Below, one piece after another: positions 47,716-57,437 of a DNA stretch of 64,000 nt. Position 1 is the stretch's first letter, and each line of letters begins with the position of its first letter. The notes under the pieces were generated by a model, which did not search any database, was not told the origin of the DNA, and saw nothing but the letters and a program-made list of their open reading frames with translations. Source of the DNA: Ectopseudomonas alcaliphila. GTDB lineage: Bacteria > Pseudomonadota > Gammaproteobacteria > Pseudomonadales > Pseudomonadaceae. The DNA lies in the NCBI RefSeq assembly GCF_900101755.1, contig NZ_FNAE01000001.1, forward strand, positions 1,364,001 to 1,428,000, read 5' to 3'. Made by a program: the position numbers and the translations under genes.

Positions 47716-48414
47716 ATGCTGCAAGTCCAACAACTCCACCAGTATTACGGCGGCAGCCACATCCTCCGTGGCCTGTCGTTCGATGTGAAAGTCGGCGAGG
47801 TCACCTGCCTGCTCGGCCGCAACGGCGTGGGCAAGACCACCCTGCTCAAGTGCCTGATGGGCCTGATCCCGGCCAAGGACGGCCATGTGCAATGGGAAGG
47901 CAAGGCCATCACCGGATTCAAACCGCACCAGCGCGTGCATGCCGGCATCGCCTACGTGCCGCAGGGGCGCGAGATCTTCGGCCGCCTGACGGTGGAAGAG
48001 AACCTGCTGATGGGCCTGTCACGCTTTCCCGGCAGCCAGGCCAAGGCCGTGCCGGAGTTCATCTACGAGCTGTTCCCGGTGCTGCGCGAGATGAAGCATC
48101 GTCGCGGTGGCGACCTCTCCGGCGGCCAGCAACAACAGCTGGCCATCGGTCGCGCCCTGGCCAGCCAGCCGCGCCTGCTGATCCTCGACGAACCCACCGA
48201 GGGCATCCAACCTTCGGTGATCAAGGAGATCGGTGCGGTGATTCGTAAATTAGCGGAGCGCGGCGATATGGCCATCCTGCTGGTGGAGCAGTTCTACGAC
48301 TTCGCTGCCGAACTGGCCGATCAGTACCTGGTGATGAGCCGTGGCGAAATCGTCCAGCAGGGCCGTGGCGAGAACATGGAAGCCGAAGGTGTGCGCGGCT
48401 TGGTGGCGATCTGA
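47716..48414 (+). CDS. urtE: Urea ABC transporter ATP-binding protein UrtE
   Basis: 232-residue LivF-type ATPase: Walker A GRNGVGKTT, signature LSGGQQQQLAIGRAL, Walker B LLILDEPTEGIQPSV and a switch His region. Standard size. AAAGGACA lies before the ATG. Last gene of urtABCDE; urease follows under what looks like its own sigma-54 promoter. Confidence 0.95.
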   Translation: MLQVQQLHQYYGGSHILRGLSFDVKVGEVTCLLGRNGVGKTTLLKCLMGLIPAKDGHVQWEGKAITGFKPHQRVHAGIAYVPQGREIFGRLTVEENLLMGLSRFPGSQAKAVPEFIYELFPVLREMKHRRGGDLSGGQQQQLAIGRALASQPRLLILDEPTEGIQPSVIKEIGAVIRKLAERGDMAILLVEQFYDFAAELADQYLVMSRGEIVQQGRGENMEAEGVRGLVAI

Positions 48415-48431
48415 CGAGCGCTGATCCGCCT

Positions 48432-48455
48432 TGTGGGAGGGGCTTTAGCCGCGAC
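48432..48455. repeat. Solo REP sequence after urtE
   Basis: TGTGGGAGGGGCTTTAGCCG with CGAC following; a single arm identical over 20 bases to the left arm at 47615. Confidence 0.75.
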
Positions 48456-48499
48456 AGCTCCGTGCGTCTGCGTGGATGGCAATGGCGACCAGCGCACCA

Positions 48500-48532
48500 C
48501 GCACCGATTTGGTTCGAGGCACGCCTCTTGCT
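48500..48532 (+). promoter_or_regulatory. Sigma-54 promoter of ureD with an adjacent NtrC-like site
   Basis: AGGCACGCCTCTTGCT (48517-48532) differs from TGGCACG-N4-TTGCW only at the first base; GG (48518-48519) and GC (48530-48531) have the exact spacing. Predicted start near 48543, 31 bases before the ureD ATG. CGCACC-N5-GGTTCG (48500-48516) matches the NtrC consensus at 9 of 12 bases but touches the promoter, closer than normal enhancers. Confidence 0.72.
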
Positions 48533-48573
48533 TGCCCACTCGGTCAACTATCCTGCGGAACCCCTGCCTTGCC

Positions 48574-49410
48574 ATGAATCTGCCTGCCGCTCTGTTCACG
48601 CCAAGCTGGCCCGCCGAGCTGGAGCTGGCCTACGCGCGCCAGGGCGAGCGCACCACTCCAGTGCGGCGGCGCCATCTTGGCCCCCTTAGGGTGCAGAAGC
48701 ACCTGTACGCCGAAGGCCCGGAGGTTTGCCAGCACATCATCGTCCACCCACCCGGCGGCATCGCTGGCGGTGACACGCTGGACATCTCGGCCCAGGCCGG
48801 CGAGCGCACCTGGGTGCAGCTCACCAGCCCCGGAGCCGCCAAGTGGTACCGCGCAGCCGGTGTCGCCCGGCAGAACCTGCGCCTGAGCGTCGAGGCTGGC
48901 GCCACACTGGAGTGGCTACCACAGGAAACCATCATTTACGCCGGCGCTCAGGCCGAGCTACACACACAGATCGAGTTGCACGGCGACGCCCGCCTGTTCT
49001 ACTGGGATATCGTCGCCCTCGGCCGCCCCGCCGCCGACGAGCGTTTTGCCAGCGGCCACTTCCAGGCCGCGCTGGATATCCGCCACGACGGCAAGCTGCT
49101 CTGGCACGAGCGCCAGCGTGTAGCTGGTGACGACGGCCTGCTCGACTCGCCCATCGGCCTCGACGGCCAGCCGGTGTTCGCCACCCTGCTGGTCAGCGGC
49201 GAGGTGGACAGCGAGCTGCTGGAGCGCTGCCGTGAATTGAAGATCGACGGCGTGCGTGGTGACCTCAGCCAGCTCGCGGGCCTGCTGGTTGCGCGCTGCC
49301 TGGCCAGCGAGGCGCTGAAGGCACGGGCCTGGCTGATCGCCCTGTGGTACCTGCTGCGCCCGGCCCTGCTGGGGCGCGAGGCAGTGCCACCCCGAATCTG
49401 GAATACCTGA
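48574..49410 (+). CDS. ureD: Urease accessory protein UreD
   Basis: 278-residue chaperone (also called UreH) that helps UreF and UreG load nickel into urease. [31 protein letters not shown] and [12 protein letters not shown] are family hallmarks. The ATG at 48574 is chosen because upstream in-frame codons lie in repeat and promoter sequence. First gene of the urease cluster; UreE, UreF and UreG are not encoded within the window and must be elsewhere. Confidence 0.95.
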   Translation: MNLPAALFTPSWPAELELAYARQGERTTPVRRRHLGPLRVQKHLYAEGPEVCQHIIVHPPGGIAGGDTLDISAQAGERTWVQLTSPGAAKWYRAAGVARQNLRLSVEAGATLEWLPQETIIYAGAQAELHTQIELHGDARLFYWDIVALGRPAADERFASGHFQAALDIRHDGKLLWHERQRVAGDDGLLDSPIGLDGQPVFATLLVSGEVDSELLERCRELKIDGVRGDLSQLAGLLVARCLASEALKARAWLIALWYLLRPALLGREAVPPRIWNT

Positions 49411-49422
49411 GCACAACGAACA

Positions 49423-49483
49423 TGTAGGAGCCGGCTTGCCGGCGATCAGCAGAGGCCTAATCGCCAGCAAGCCGGTCCTACAG
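49423..49483. repeat. REP pair (GTAGGAGC family) between ureD and ureA
   Basis: TGTAGGAGCCGGCTTGCCGG and the inverted arm CAAGCCGGTCCTACA around a 20-base centre containing GCGATCAG/TAATCGCC. Same family as 30899-30959. Confidence 0.82.
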
Positions 49484-49594
49484 ATTGCAGTACAGCCACG
49501 CCAGAGTGGAACAGCGCACCCCGCTTTCCACCAGGCGCCCGAAGCACTATTGCGGACACGGCACTGCCTTGCCCGTACCACGACTGGAGCCGTC

Positions 49595-49897
49595 ATGGAT
49601 TTGTCACCACGCGAAAAAGACAAGCTGTTGATCTTCACCGCCGGCCTGGTGGCCGAGCGCCGCCTGGCGCGGGGGGTGAAGCTGAATTATCCGGAGGCCA
49701 TGGCCTATATCTCCGCCGCCCTGCTCGAGGGCGCGCGCGACGGCCAGACGGTTGCCGAGCTGATGCACTTCGGCACCACCCTGCTGACTCGCGAGCAGGT
49801 GATGGAAGGCGTACCGGAGATGATCCCGGAAATCCAGATCGAGGCCACCTTTCCTGACGGCACCAAGCTGGTCACCGTCCACCAACCGATTGCGTGA
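49595..49897 (+). CDS. ureA: Urease gamma subunit
   Basis: 100-residue small subunit of urease. [20 protein letters not shown] and the [21 protein letters not shown] core match gamma subunits throughout, including the normal length. The ATG at 49595 has GGAG at the right distance. It does not carry catalytic residues; it packs against UreC. Followed after three bases by an acetyltransferase gene. Confidence 0.97.
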   Translation: MDLSPREKDKLLIFTAGLVAERRLARGVKLNYPEAMAYISAALLEGARDGQTVAELMHFGTTLLTREQVMEGVPEMIPEIQIEATFPDGTKLVTVHQPIA

Positions 49898-49900
49898 CTT

Positions 49901-50410
49901 ATGAGTTATTCGATAGCGAATGCCAGCGAAGCCGACCTGCCCGGCATCCTGGCCATCTACAACGACGCCGTGGAGTTCACCACGGCGATCTGGAACGAGA
50001 CGCTGGTGGACCTGGCCAACCGTCGCGCCTGGCTGGCAGAACGCACGGCGGCGGGCTTCCCGGTGCTGGTGGCACGCGATGCAGACGGCGAGGTGCTCGG
50101 CTACGCCAGCTACGGCACCTGGCGCACCATCGAAGGTTTTCGCCAGACCGTCGAGCATTCGGTCTACGTGCACGCCGACCAACGCGGCAAGGGGCTCGGC
50201 CCGGTGCTGATGCAGGCGCTGATCGAACGCGCCCGCGAAGCCCGCCTGCACGTCATGGTCGCCGCCATCGAGTCGGAGAACGCCGCCTCGATCCGCCTGC
50301 ACCAGCGCCTCGGTTTCGTCATCACCGGGCAGATGCCTCAGGTCGGCCGCAAGTTCGGGCGCTGGCTGGATCTGACCTTCATGCAACTGATCCTCGGCGC
50401 CAAGGAGTAA
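49901..50410 (+). CDS. GNAT acetyltransferase, methionine sulfone/phosphinothricin type
   Basis: 169-residue N-acetyltransferase with the acetyl-CoA pyrophosphate loop (QRGKGLG) and VEHSVYVH, IESENAASIRLHQRLGF typical of the phosphinothricin acetyltransferase group. The P. aeruginosa counterpart at the same place, between ureA and ureB (PA4866), was shown to acetylate methionine sulfone and sulfoximine, glutamine-synthetase inhibitors; the same role is inferred here. Its position in the urease operon would protect ammonia assimilation. Confidence 0.92.
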   Translation: MSYSIANASEADLPGILAIYNDAVEFTTAIWNETLVDLANRRAWLAERTAAGFPVLVARDADGEVLGYASYGTWRTIEGFRQTVEHSVYVHADQRGKGLGPVLMQALIERAREARLHVMVAAIESENAASIRLHQRLGFVITGQMPQVGRKFGRWLDLTFMQLILGAKE

Positions 50411-50414
50411 TGCC

Positions 50415-50945
50415 ATGGCCGTAACGCTGCAGCGACTCGACAGTGGCAGCTTCGACGACTACCGCGAAGGCTTGATCGTCCTACTGCTCGATGCAGTCAA
50501 GGATGGCGCGTCGCTGGGCTTTCTTGCCGACCTCGACGAACGAGGCGCCGCTGACTATTTCACCCAGGTACATGCGGGCATGGCAGACGGTTCGCTGCTG
50601 CTCTGGGTAGCCCATGAGCAGGGCCACGTACTGGGCAGCGTGCAGCTCAGCCTGTGTCAGAAGCCCAACGGGCTGAACCGCGCGGAGATTCAGAAACTGC
50701 TGGTACTCAGCACAGCGCGCCGCAGGGGCATCGCCCGTCTGTTGATGCAGGCCGTCGAGCAGGAAGCAACGACCCGCAAGCGCGGCCTGCTCTACCTCGA
50801 TACCGAGGCCGGCAGCGACGCTGAACAGCTTTATCGCCACTTGGACTACCAGTGCATTGGTGGTCTACCCGATTACGCCTGCGGCCCGGACGGCATCTAC
50901 CGGGCCAACGCCATCTACTACAAGACGCTTGCGAGGCCCAACTGA
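50415..50945 (+). CDS. GNAT family acetyltransferase of unknown substrate
   Basis: 176-residue GNAT-fold protein with the acetyl-CoA loop [11 protein letters not shown] and a C-terminal [16 protein letters not shown] segment. Starts four bases after the preceding acetyltransferase and its stop overlaps ureB by one base (TGATG), so it is firmly part of the urease operon. It is not closely similar to its neighbour. As far as I recall the P. aeruginosa cluster has only one acetyltransferase here; the second is an addition. Substrate unknown. Confidence 0.88.
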   Translation: MAVTLQRLDSGSFDDYREGLIVLLLDAVKDGASLGFLADLDERGAADYFTQVHAGMADGSLLLWVAHEQGHVLGSVQLSLCQKPNGLNRAEIQKLLVLSTARRRGIARLLMQAVEQEATTRKRGLLYLDTEAGSDAEQLYRHLDYQCIGGLPDYACGPDGIYRANAIYYKTLARPN

Positions 50946-51253
50946 TGATTCCCGGCGAATACCAGATTGCCGACGGCGAGATCGAGCTCAACGCCGGTCG
51001 CCGCACCCTGACCTTATCCGTAGCCAACAGCGGCGACCGGCCGATCCAGGTCGGCTCGCACTACCACTTCTTCGAGACCAACGATGCGCTGCTGTTCGAC
51101 CGCGCGGCCGCGCGCGGCATGCGTCTGAACATCCCGGCCGGTACCGCCGTGCGTTTCGAGCCTGGGCAGAGCCGTGAGGTGGAGCTGGTCGACCTAGCTG
51201 GCAAGCGCCGCGTATTCGGCTTCGCCGGCCGGGTGATGGGCGACCTGGATTGA
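50945..51253 (+). CDS. ureB: Urease beta subunit
   Basis: 102-residue subunit; [30 protein letters not shown] and GFAGRVMG are characteristic. The ATG overlaps the stop of the GNAT gene by one base, suggesting coupled translation. No active-site residues; required for assembly with UreA and UreC. Confidence 0.97.
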   Translation: MIPGEYQIADGEIELNAGRRTLTLSVANSGDRPIQVGSHYHFFETNDALLFDRAAARGMRLNIPAGTAVRFEPGQSREVELVDLAGKRRVFGFAGRVMGDLD

Positions 51254-51262
51254 GGTGACGCT

Positions 51263-51316
51263 TGTAGGAGCGGCTTTAGCCGCGATAACGGTTTCGCGGC
51301 TAAAGCCGCTCCTACA
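51263..51316. repeat. REP pair forming a near-perfect long hairpin between ureB and ureC
   Basis: TGTAGGAGCGGCTTTAGCCG followed by CGATAACGGTTTCG and CGGCTAAAGCCGCTCCTACA: a 54-bp element whose 20-base arms are perfectly complementary, with little spacer. Such a hairpin within the ure transcript could stall exonucleases or reduce read-through into ureC. Confidence 0.88.
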
Positions 51317-51390
51317 GAAGAACCACAGCTCCTCATCCCCTGACAGACAGACAAACACACGCCAGCCTTCGCGCCACAAGGGAAGCGAAT

Positions 51391-53091
<1,701 letters not shown>

Positions 53092-53097
53092 CGCAAT

Positions 53098-53118
53098 AGC
53101 CGGGCGTTACGCCCGGCT
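53098..53118. terminator. Stem-loop between convergent ureC and hemerythrin genes
   Basis: AGCCGGGCG and CGCCCGGCT make a perfect 9-bp stem around TTA. No long T run on either side. It lies 6 bases after ureC and 12 bases after the end of the convergent gene, so it may serve both. Confidence 0.65.
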
Positions 53119-53130
53119 CTCATTGGTCTA

Positions 53131-53574
53131 TCAGGACGCCTGCTTCATCTCGCCATAGGCATTGAGATAATCACCGGCCAGCTGCTGCTTCTCCTTGTCG
53201 CGAAGCAGTTTGCCGGCCATCTGGAAGAAGGTGTGTTCTTCCTCCTTGAGATGGTGCTCGACCTTCTCCGCCAGCGCCTTGGCTTGCGCCAGCCAGCTCG
53301 GGCTGCTGGGGTCGGTTTCTTCCAGGCCCTCGATCATTTCATCCATCTCGTGATGCTCGGCAATCGCGTGGCGCGAAAGATCGACGCCGGCGTCCTGCTG
53401 CATCAGGGGGATATAGAAATGGCGTTCCTCGGCCACCGAATGCACGGTCAGCTCCTGCTTGAGCTGAGAGAACAGCGCGTGGCGCTCGGCGCTGTCGCCC
53501 TGGGTGGCGATCAGTTTCTGCGCCAGTTCGCGCTGGATGTCGTGGCTGATGCGCAAGGCTTCGAAAATCGTCAT
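53131..53574 (-). CDS. Hemerythrin domain protein
   Basis: 147-residue four-helix protein with the di-iron ligands expected of the HHE family: His in RISHDIQRE, H-x-x-x-E-x-x-H in VHSVAEERHFY, AEHHEMDE, and HHLKEEEHTFF near residue 110. Likely binds oxygen or nitric oxide, or senses iron/redox; cytoplasmic by sequence. A gene at this place also follows ureC in P. aeruginosa. The region 53575-53649 upstream shows no clear promoter or Anr site. Confidence 0.9.
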   Translation of the reverse strand: MTIFEALRISHDIQRELAQKLIATQGDSAERHALFSQLKQELTVHSVAEERHFYIPLMQQDAGVDLSRHAIAEHHEMDEMIEGLEETDPSSPSWLAQAKALAEKVEHHLKEEEHTFFQMAGKLLRDKEKQQLAGDYLNAYGEMKQAS

Positions 53575-53649
53575 GCAGGCACCTCTTCCTGAGTCACGGT
53601 TGTAGTAGCACTAGACCATCAGGACTCGTATAGGTGCCGTACCGCTTGC

Positions 53650-53671
53650 TCAACGCAACTGGCTGTCCTTG
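53650..53671. repeat. Left copy of a perfect 22-bp direct repeat (att-like)
   Basis: Begins TCAACGCAACTGG and ends CTGTCCTTG; identical to 54903-54924, which is the 3-prime end, stop codon included, of the TraR-type gene. The 1.25 kb between the copies holds two unknown genes. This is the pattern left when an element integrates at a gene end and restores it. Confidence 0.8.
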
Positions 53672-53870
53672 TGAACCCCACCACGCGATGCATCGCCACG
53701 AACCCTTATGATCACGCTTGGTCGCATGCCGAAATGCAGACCGGCATCAGCGAATGCCTTCTGTTTCAAGCTGTGTTGCAGTGGCAGGGAATCTCGAAGA
53801 CGAATACCTGTCCTAACGTCCGGCCCAGAATTCTCTGGCAATTTTCATGGAAGATCAGGAATACCACAGG

Positions 53871-54284
53871 ATGCCCACTACTCCATCTCGCCTGCTCAAA
53901 GGCGGTCTCTTCGCCGTGGCAGGCCTCGTACTGCTCACAGCAACTGTCGTGCAAACCTCTTCTCGCGTGGATTTCCTGAAATCCGCCCTTCAGGCCGAAG
54001 GTAATGTCGCCTCTCTCAATGCAGGCGGCTCCCACCCGGAGATAGCTTTCACCGATGACAGCGGTGCCCGTATTTCCTACCCCCAGGGCGGTTGGATTTA
54101 CGGCTATCAGGTTGGCATGCCGGTAAAGGTCTACTACCGGGCCGAGGCACCGGCCACCTCTGCTGTGATCGATGACTTCGGCGCACTTTGGGGAACCTCG
54201 GTCTTTCTCGGGCTGCTGGGCTCCGTCTTCATGGTCAGCGGGCTGCTGACCCTCTTCAGACGCGCGCCTCAGCAAAGCGTCTGA
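53871..54284 (+). CDS. DUF3592-like membrane protein of the direct-repeat cassette
   Basis: 137-residue protein: one membrane helix near the N-terminus (about 11-28), a periplasmic beta-rich domain (about 30-105; the FTDDSGARISYPQGG and GMPVKVYYRAEAP stretches are typical of DUF3592) and a second helix at about 108-130. Function of the family is unknown. The ATG at 53871 is preferred to an in-frame ATG at 53847, because AGGAA lies at normal distance before it. The 200 bases upstream, from the direct repeat, have no other gene. Probably co-transcribed with the next gene. Confidence 0.75.
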   Translation: MPTTPSRLLKGGLFAVAGLVLLTATVVQTSSRVDFLKSALQAEGNVASLNAGGSHPEIAFTDDSGARISYPQGGWIYGYQVGMPVKVYYRAEAPATSAVIDDFGALWGTSVFLGLLGSVFMVSGLLTLFRRAPQQSV

Positions 54285-54307
54285 GCAAACTTCACAAGGA
54301 AGCGAAT

Positions 54308-54898
54308 ATGTCGATGATGACCATCCCCCTGCCCGTCAACCCCAGCCGCTGGGACTACGTCACGGCCAGTGGCGGCGGCCTGACCGTGGCCTTTGTTGCC
54401 GGTAGCGGCGGTTCGATAACCCTGCGTTCGCCATCCGGCGAGAACGTCAAACTGCACTACAGCGGCATCGGTGCCGGTATTGGCATGGGGGCCAAACTGC
54501 CGCGCTTCGGCAAAGTGGATATCAAGATCAAGGGCAAGAGCGTCGGTGGAGTCGGAGCAGCGGAAGCCTTCCCCAGCGACGGCGCGGTGTTCGTCGCCGA
54601 CGACCTCACGGCTGACGACCTCACCCGCGACGATATCGTCGGCCCCTGCATGTACGTGGAAGCGGGCGGGGGTGTTGCGCTAGGTGTATCCGCAACAGCC
54701 ATGCTGTTCGGTCTGGACCCGAAGCTACTGGCGGCAGCGATGCTGGCGAATACAACTCCAGCAGCCAACCTCACCATCTCGCCAATACTGACCCGCAAGC
54801 TGATGCAGTCCGCGAGTGGAGCCCTGGTGATGGCAGGAGCCAATCTTGGTATCCAGGCGGGGATCGGCGGCGCAGTCTATATCGGCGCGCTGTTCTGA
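54308..54898 (+). CDS. Unknown glycine-rich protein of the direct-repeat cassette
   Basis: 196-residue protein that I do not recognise. The N-terminal half is rich in Gly and Ser (TASGGGLTVAFVAGSGGS, SGIGAGIGMGAKLPRFGK), a conserved-looking centre reads VFVADDLTADDLTRDDIVGP, and the C-terminal part is hydrophobic and Gly/Ala-rich (VALGVSATAMLFGLDP; GANLGIQAGIGGAVYIGALF). It could associate with membranes or form a beta structure. AAGGAAG precedes the ATG, 23 bases after the DUF3592 gene. Its stop is four bases before the right direct repeat. No toxin, nuclease or secretion motif was seen. Confidence 0.7.
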   Translation: MSMMTIPLPVNPSRWDYVTASGGGLTVAFVAGSGGSITLRSPSGENVKLHYSGIGAGIGMGAKLPRFGKVDIKIKGKSVGGVGAAEAFPSDGAVFVADDLTADDLTRDDIVGPCMYVEAGGGVALGVSATAMLFGLDPKLLAAAMLANTTPAANLTISPILTRKLMQSASGALVMAGANLGIQAGIGGAVYIGALF

Positions 54899-54902
54899 GA
54901 GT

Positions 54903-54924
54903 TCAACGCAACTGGCTGTCCTTG
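54903..54924. repeat. Right copy of the 22-bp direct repeat
   Basis: Identical to 53650-53671; here it encodes the last residues KDSQLR and the stop of the TraR-type gene on the minus strand. Confidence 0.8.
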
Positions 54925-55169
54925 CTGCCCCGCCGGTTGTAGCCGGTGAAGGCGGCGTTCTCCCGGTCGTGCTCGGCCTGACAGTTGACGCACAGGCGCA
55001 CGCCGGGAATCGCCTGACGACGGGCCTCGGGAATGACAGCATCGCATTCCTCGCAATGACGCAGGCTCTCGCCCTTCGGCAGTTGGCTGCGAGCACGCGC
55101 GACAGCGTCTTCGATACTGCTGTCGATCTGCTCCTGTACCGCGTCGTCACTTGCCCAACCGCCTGCCAT
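54903..55169 (-). CDS. TraR/DksA-type C4 zinc-finger protein
   Basis: 88-residue protein with a C4 finger (Cys39, Cys42, Cys60, Cys63) and a short acidic coiled N-terminus (SDDAVQEQIDSSIEDAVA), typical of small TraR/YbiI-like relatives of DksA, which act at the RNA polymerase secondary channel. The start at 55169 (GGAG upstream) is preferred to upstream in-frame codons that would run into the MITE-like element. Its last 22 bases are duplicated 1.25 kb away, flanking the unknown cassette. Confidence 0.88.
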   Translation of the reverse strand: MAGGWASDDAVQEQIDSSIEDAVARARSQLPKGESLRHCEECDAVIPEARRQAIPGVRLCVNCQAEHDRENAAFTGYNRRGSKDSQLR

Positions 55170-55241
55170 GCTCTGTCTCCTCGCGCTCTGCGGACAGATA
55201 TGCGCCCGGGGAATGCGAAGTGCAAGTGCTGTTCTTGCTAG

Positions 55242-55381
55242 GAGCCTGTTCACGATATTGCGAGCTAGAAGCCTACAAGGCAAAAACAGGCGAGGACACG
55301 GAGTTTACGAGCTGTAAATGAGCAGTCCGAGCCTGTTTTTAACGCCGTAGGGTCGACGCGCAGCAGATCGTGAACAGGCTC
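55242..55381. mobile_element. MITE-like structured element, copy 2
   Basis: 140 bp with perfect 15-bp terminal inverted repeats (GAGCCTGTTCACGAT at 55242-55256; its complement at 55367-55381). Internal stem AAAAACAGGC (55282-55291)/GCCTGTTTTT (55331-55340), inner GGAC/GTCC stem, and the loop TTTACGAGCTGTAAATGAGC, nearly identical to copy 1 at 10872-11013. The right end abuts the stop codon of the decarboxylase gene; the left end lies 72 bases before the TraR-type gene, so that gene's promoter may be within it. Confidence 0.85.
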
Positions 55382-56254
55382 TTACTCGCGGACTTCCATG
55401 AACTCCTTGGCCCAGAGGATGTAATCCTCGGGCATGGTGTACTTGTGGGTCAGCTCGGTGGCGTTGAGGTCGCACGGCTGCGCACCGCGCTGTTCACGCA
55501 GGCAATCGTAGGTGGCCTTGATCGCGGCGAAGTAGGCGGCGTGGCCGTTGACCACGATGCGCACGCCCAGGCGCGCCAGGCGCTGGTTGTCGCGCAGCTC
55601 CGGGTTGCCATAGGTGACCAGCATCAGTGGCACCTTGAGGCCTGCGGCGATCTGTTCCAGGTGGGCGAAATCCTTGATCCCGACCAGGCAGATGCCATCG
55701 GCACCGGCAGCCTCATAGGCGCGAGTGCGGCGGATCACTTCGTCCACCTCCAGTACGCCGGCATGGGTACGGGCGATGATCGAGAGCTGCGGATCGACAC
55801 GCGCCTCCAGCGCAGCTAGGATCTTGCCGACGCCTTCCTCGATGGGAATCAGGTCGGTGGACTTGCGACCGAACTGGGCCGGCAGCAGGGTGTCCTCGAT
55901 GGTCAGCGCGGCGACGCCGGCGCGTTCCAGCTCGACCACGGTACGCATCACATTGAGCGCATTGCCGTAGCCGTGGTCGGCATCGGCGATCACCGGCAAG
56001 CGCGAGACGCGGCCGATGCGCGCGGCCTGCTCGACGAATTCGCTCAGGGTGATCAGGGCGAAGTCCGGCGCGCCGAGTACCTGCAGAGAGGCGACAGAGC
56101 CGCCGAGGATGCCGACCTCGAAGTCGAGATCGGCGGCGATACGGGCGGACATGGGATCGAAGACCGAAGCCGTGTGATAGCAGCGGTCGGAAGCCAGCAG
56201 GGCACGAAAAGCGCTGCGTAGCTCATGGTGGGATGCACGTTGCAAGATGGGCAT
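55382..56254 (-). CDS. Oxaloacetate decarboxylase, PEP mutase/isocitrate lyase family
   Basis: 290-residue TIM-barrel enzyme of the isocitrate lyase/PEP mutase superfamily. [20 protein letters not shown], the metal-binding [17 protein letters not shown] and TIEDTLLP are clear, while the gating-loop Cys of true lyases is replaced (FGRKSTDL). It closely resembles PA4872 of P. aeruginosa, shown biochemically to decarboxylate oxaloacetate; the same activity is inferred. The stop codon immediately follows the end of the MITE-like element. Confidence 0.93.
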   Translation of the reverse strand: MPILQRASHHELRSAFRALLASDRCYHTASVFDPMSARIAADLDFEVGILGGSVASLQVLGAPDFALITLSEFVEQAARIGRVSRLPVIADADHGYGNALNVMRTVVELERAGVAALTIEDTLLPAQFGRKSTDLIPIEEGVGKILAALEARVDPQLSIIARTHAGVLEVDEVIRRTRAYEAAGADGICLVGIKDFAHLEQIAAGLKVPLMLVTYGNPELRDNQRLARLGVRIVVNGHAAYFAAIKATYDCLREQRGAQPCDLNATELTHKYTMPEDYILWAKEFMEVRE

Positions 56255-56382
56255 GGGGCGTATTCCAAAGTCGGTTGAATCGCTTTTTTCTCTTTTTAGT
56301 AATGGCGTAGACGTGACGAATGCTAGCGCAAGGCACTTGCTGCCAGCTTTCAGACGGACCGCCGTGGTCGATAACCAGCAAA

Positions 56383-57384
56383 TTATCGGCCAGCCAGCTC
56401 CGCGGGCAGGGCCGGAAAGAATCCACCGCCAGTCAGCAGGCCGTATGCCATCCAGGCGGCGACGGCCAGATAGAACAGGCGCGGCGCCCAGCTCGCCAGC
56501 ATCTGCTGGCTTGCAGCCAGCTGCTGCGCCTGCAGGCGGGCGAAACGCAGCAGTGCCTCGCCCGGTCGGCCGGTCGCCTCACCGGTATTGAGCACGCCGA
56601 TCAGCATGGCTTTGCCGGGAAAGCTCAGCCCATCGAAGGCACGCACCAGCGACTGCCCAGCAGCGACTCGCGGCGCCAGGTTGGCGAAATCCCGCCGCAG
56701 CCCTGCGCTACTCACCGCATTACAGGCACGCGGCAAGGCATCGAGCACCGGCATTCCAGCTTCCAGCAACAGCCCGAGGCTGTCGCAGAAGTTACGCATA
56801 TCCGCCCGACGCTGCAGGCTGCCCAGTACCGGCAGGGCCAGGAGCAGATCATCGAGCGGGCCCGGCTGATCGCTTCGTCGCTGCTGCCAACGGCGCCACA
56901 ACGCTCGTGCGCCAAGCAACAGTGCCGACAGCCACAAAACCGGCAGCAGTACGGCCGCCAGGTAGCCCGCACCGCTCAGGCTGCCAGCGACCAATGCAGG
57001 CAAGGGCTTGACCGCCAGCGCCAGTAACAACACACCAGCCGGCAGCAGAAGACGTGACCTCAGCTCTGCCGCGTGACGCGCCTGTTCGTCGTAGCGCTGC
57101 GCCAGTTGCTCGTGGATATGCGCCAGCGCGCCGGCCTCCTGCGCGGCACGCACCAGGCCACTTTCCAGTGGCGTGAACACGCCACTCAACTGGCCGGAAC
57201 TCGCCAGGTCGCGCCCGCCGCCGACCATCTGCCGCAACCGCTTCACGGCGGCTTCATGGCGCGCACCGAGATCCAGACTCGCCAGCGCTTGATCGATGGG
57301 CACGCCCGCCCGCTCCATGGCACCAAGGTGAGCGAACAGGCCGGCGCGACTGCGCAGATCAAGAGTGAGATTACGACGCGACAT
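56383..57384 (-). CDS. Type II secretion system F-domain protein, orphan
   Basis: 333-residue inner-membrane protein with two T2SSF domains (about 12-125 and 195-310), three or four helices and the usual GxPL-like [16 protein letters not shown] and [14 protein letters not shown] motifs. It is shorter than GspF or PilC (about 400) and has no secretion ATPase, pseudopilin or secretin gene near it. Either a specialised assembly platform working with distant genes, or a relic. Intact frame and normal composition argue for function. Confidence 0.85.
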   Translation of the reverse strand: MSRRNLTLDLRSRAGLFAHLGAMERAGVPIDQALASLDLGARHEAAVKRLRQMVGGGRDLASSGQLSGVFTPLESGLVRAAQEAGALAHIHEQLAQRYDEQARHAAELRSRLLLPAGVLLLALAVKPLPALVAGSLSGAGYLAAVLLPVLWLSALLLGARALWRRWQQRRSDQPGPLDDLLLALPVLGSLQRRADMRNFCDSLGLLLEAGMPVLDALPRACNAVSSAGLRRDFANLAPRVAAGQSLVRAFDGLSFPGKAMLIGVLNTGEATGRPGEALLRFARLQAQQLAASQQMLASWAPRLFYLAVAAWMAYGLLTGGGFFPALPAELAGR

Positions 57385-57437
57385 GATCGGACTCGGTGGA
57401 TTTCAGCGCTCAGGTTAACCAGTCGCCACGCGAGACG

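Noticed and set aside
47615..51316. Repeated palindromes as a CRISPR array
   Set aside because: They are dispersed single or paired hairpins between genes, with no regular repeat-spacer series and no cas genes.
53650..53841. 63-codon minus-strand frame ending in KDSQLR, like the TraR-type protein
   Set aside because: Only the last 22 bases match; no zinc finger is present upstream. It is the direct-repeat copy, not a pseudogene with wider homology.
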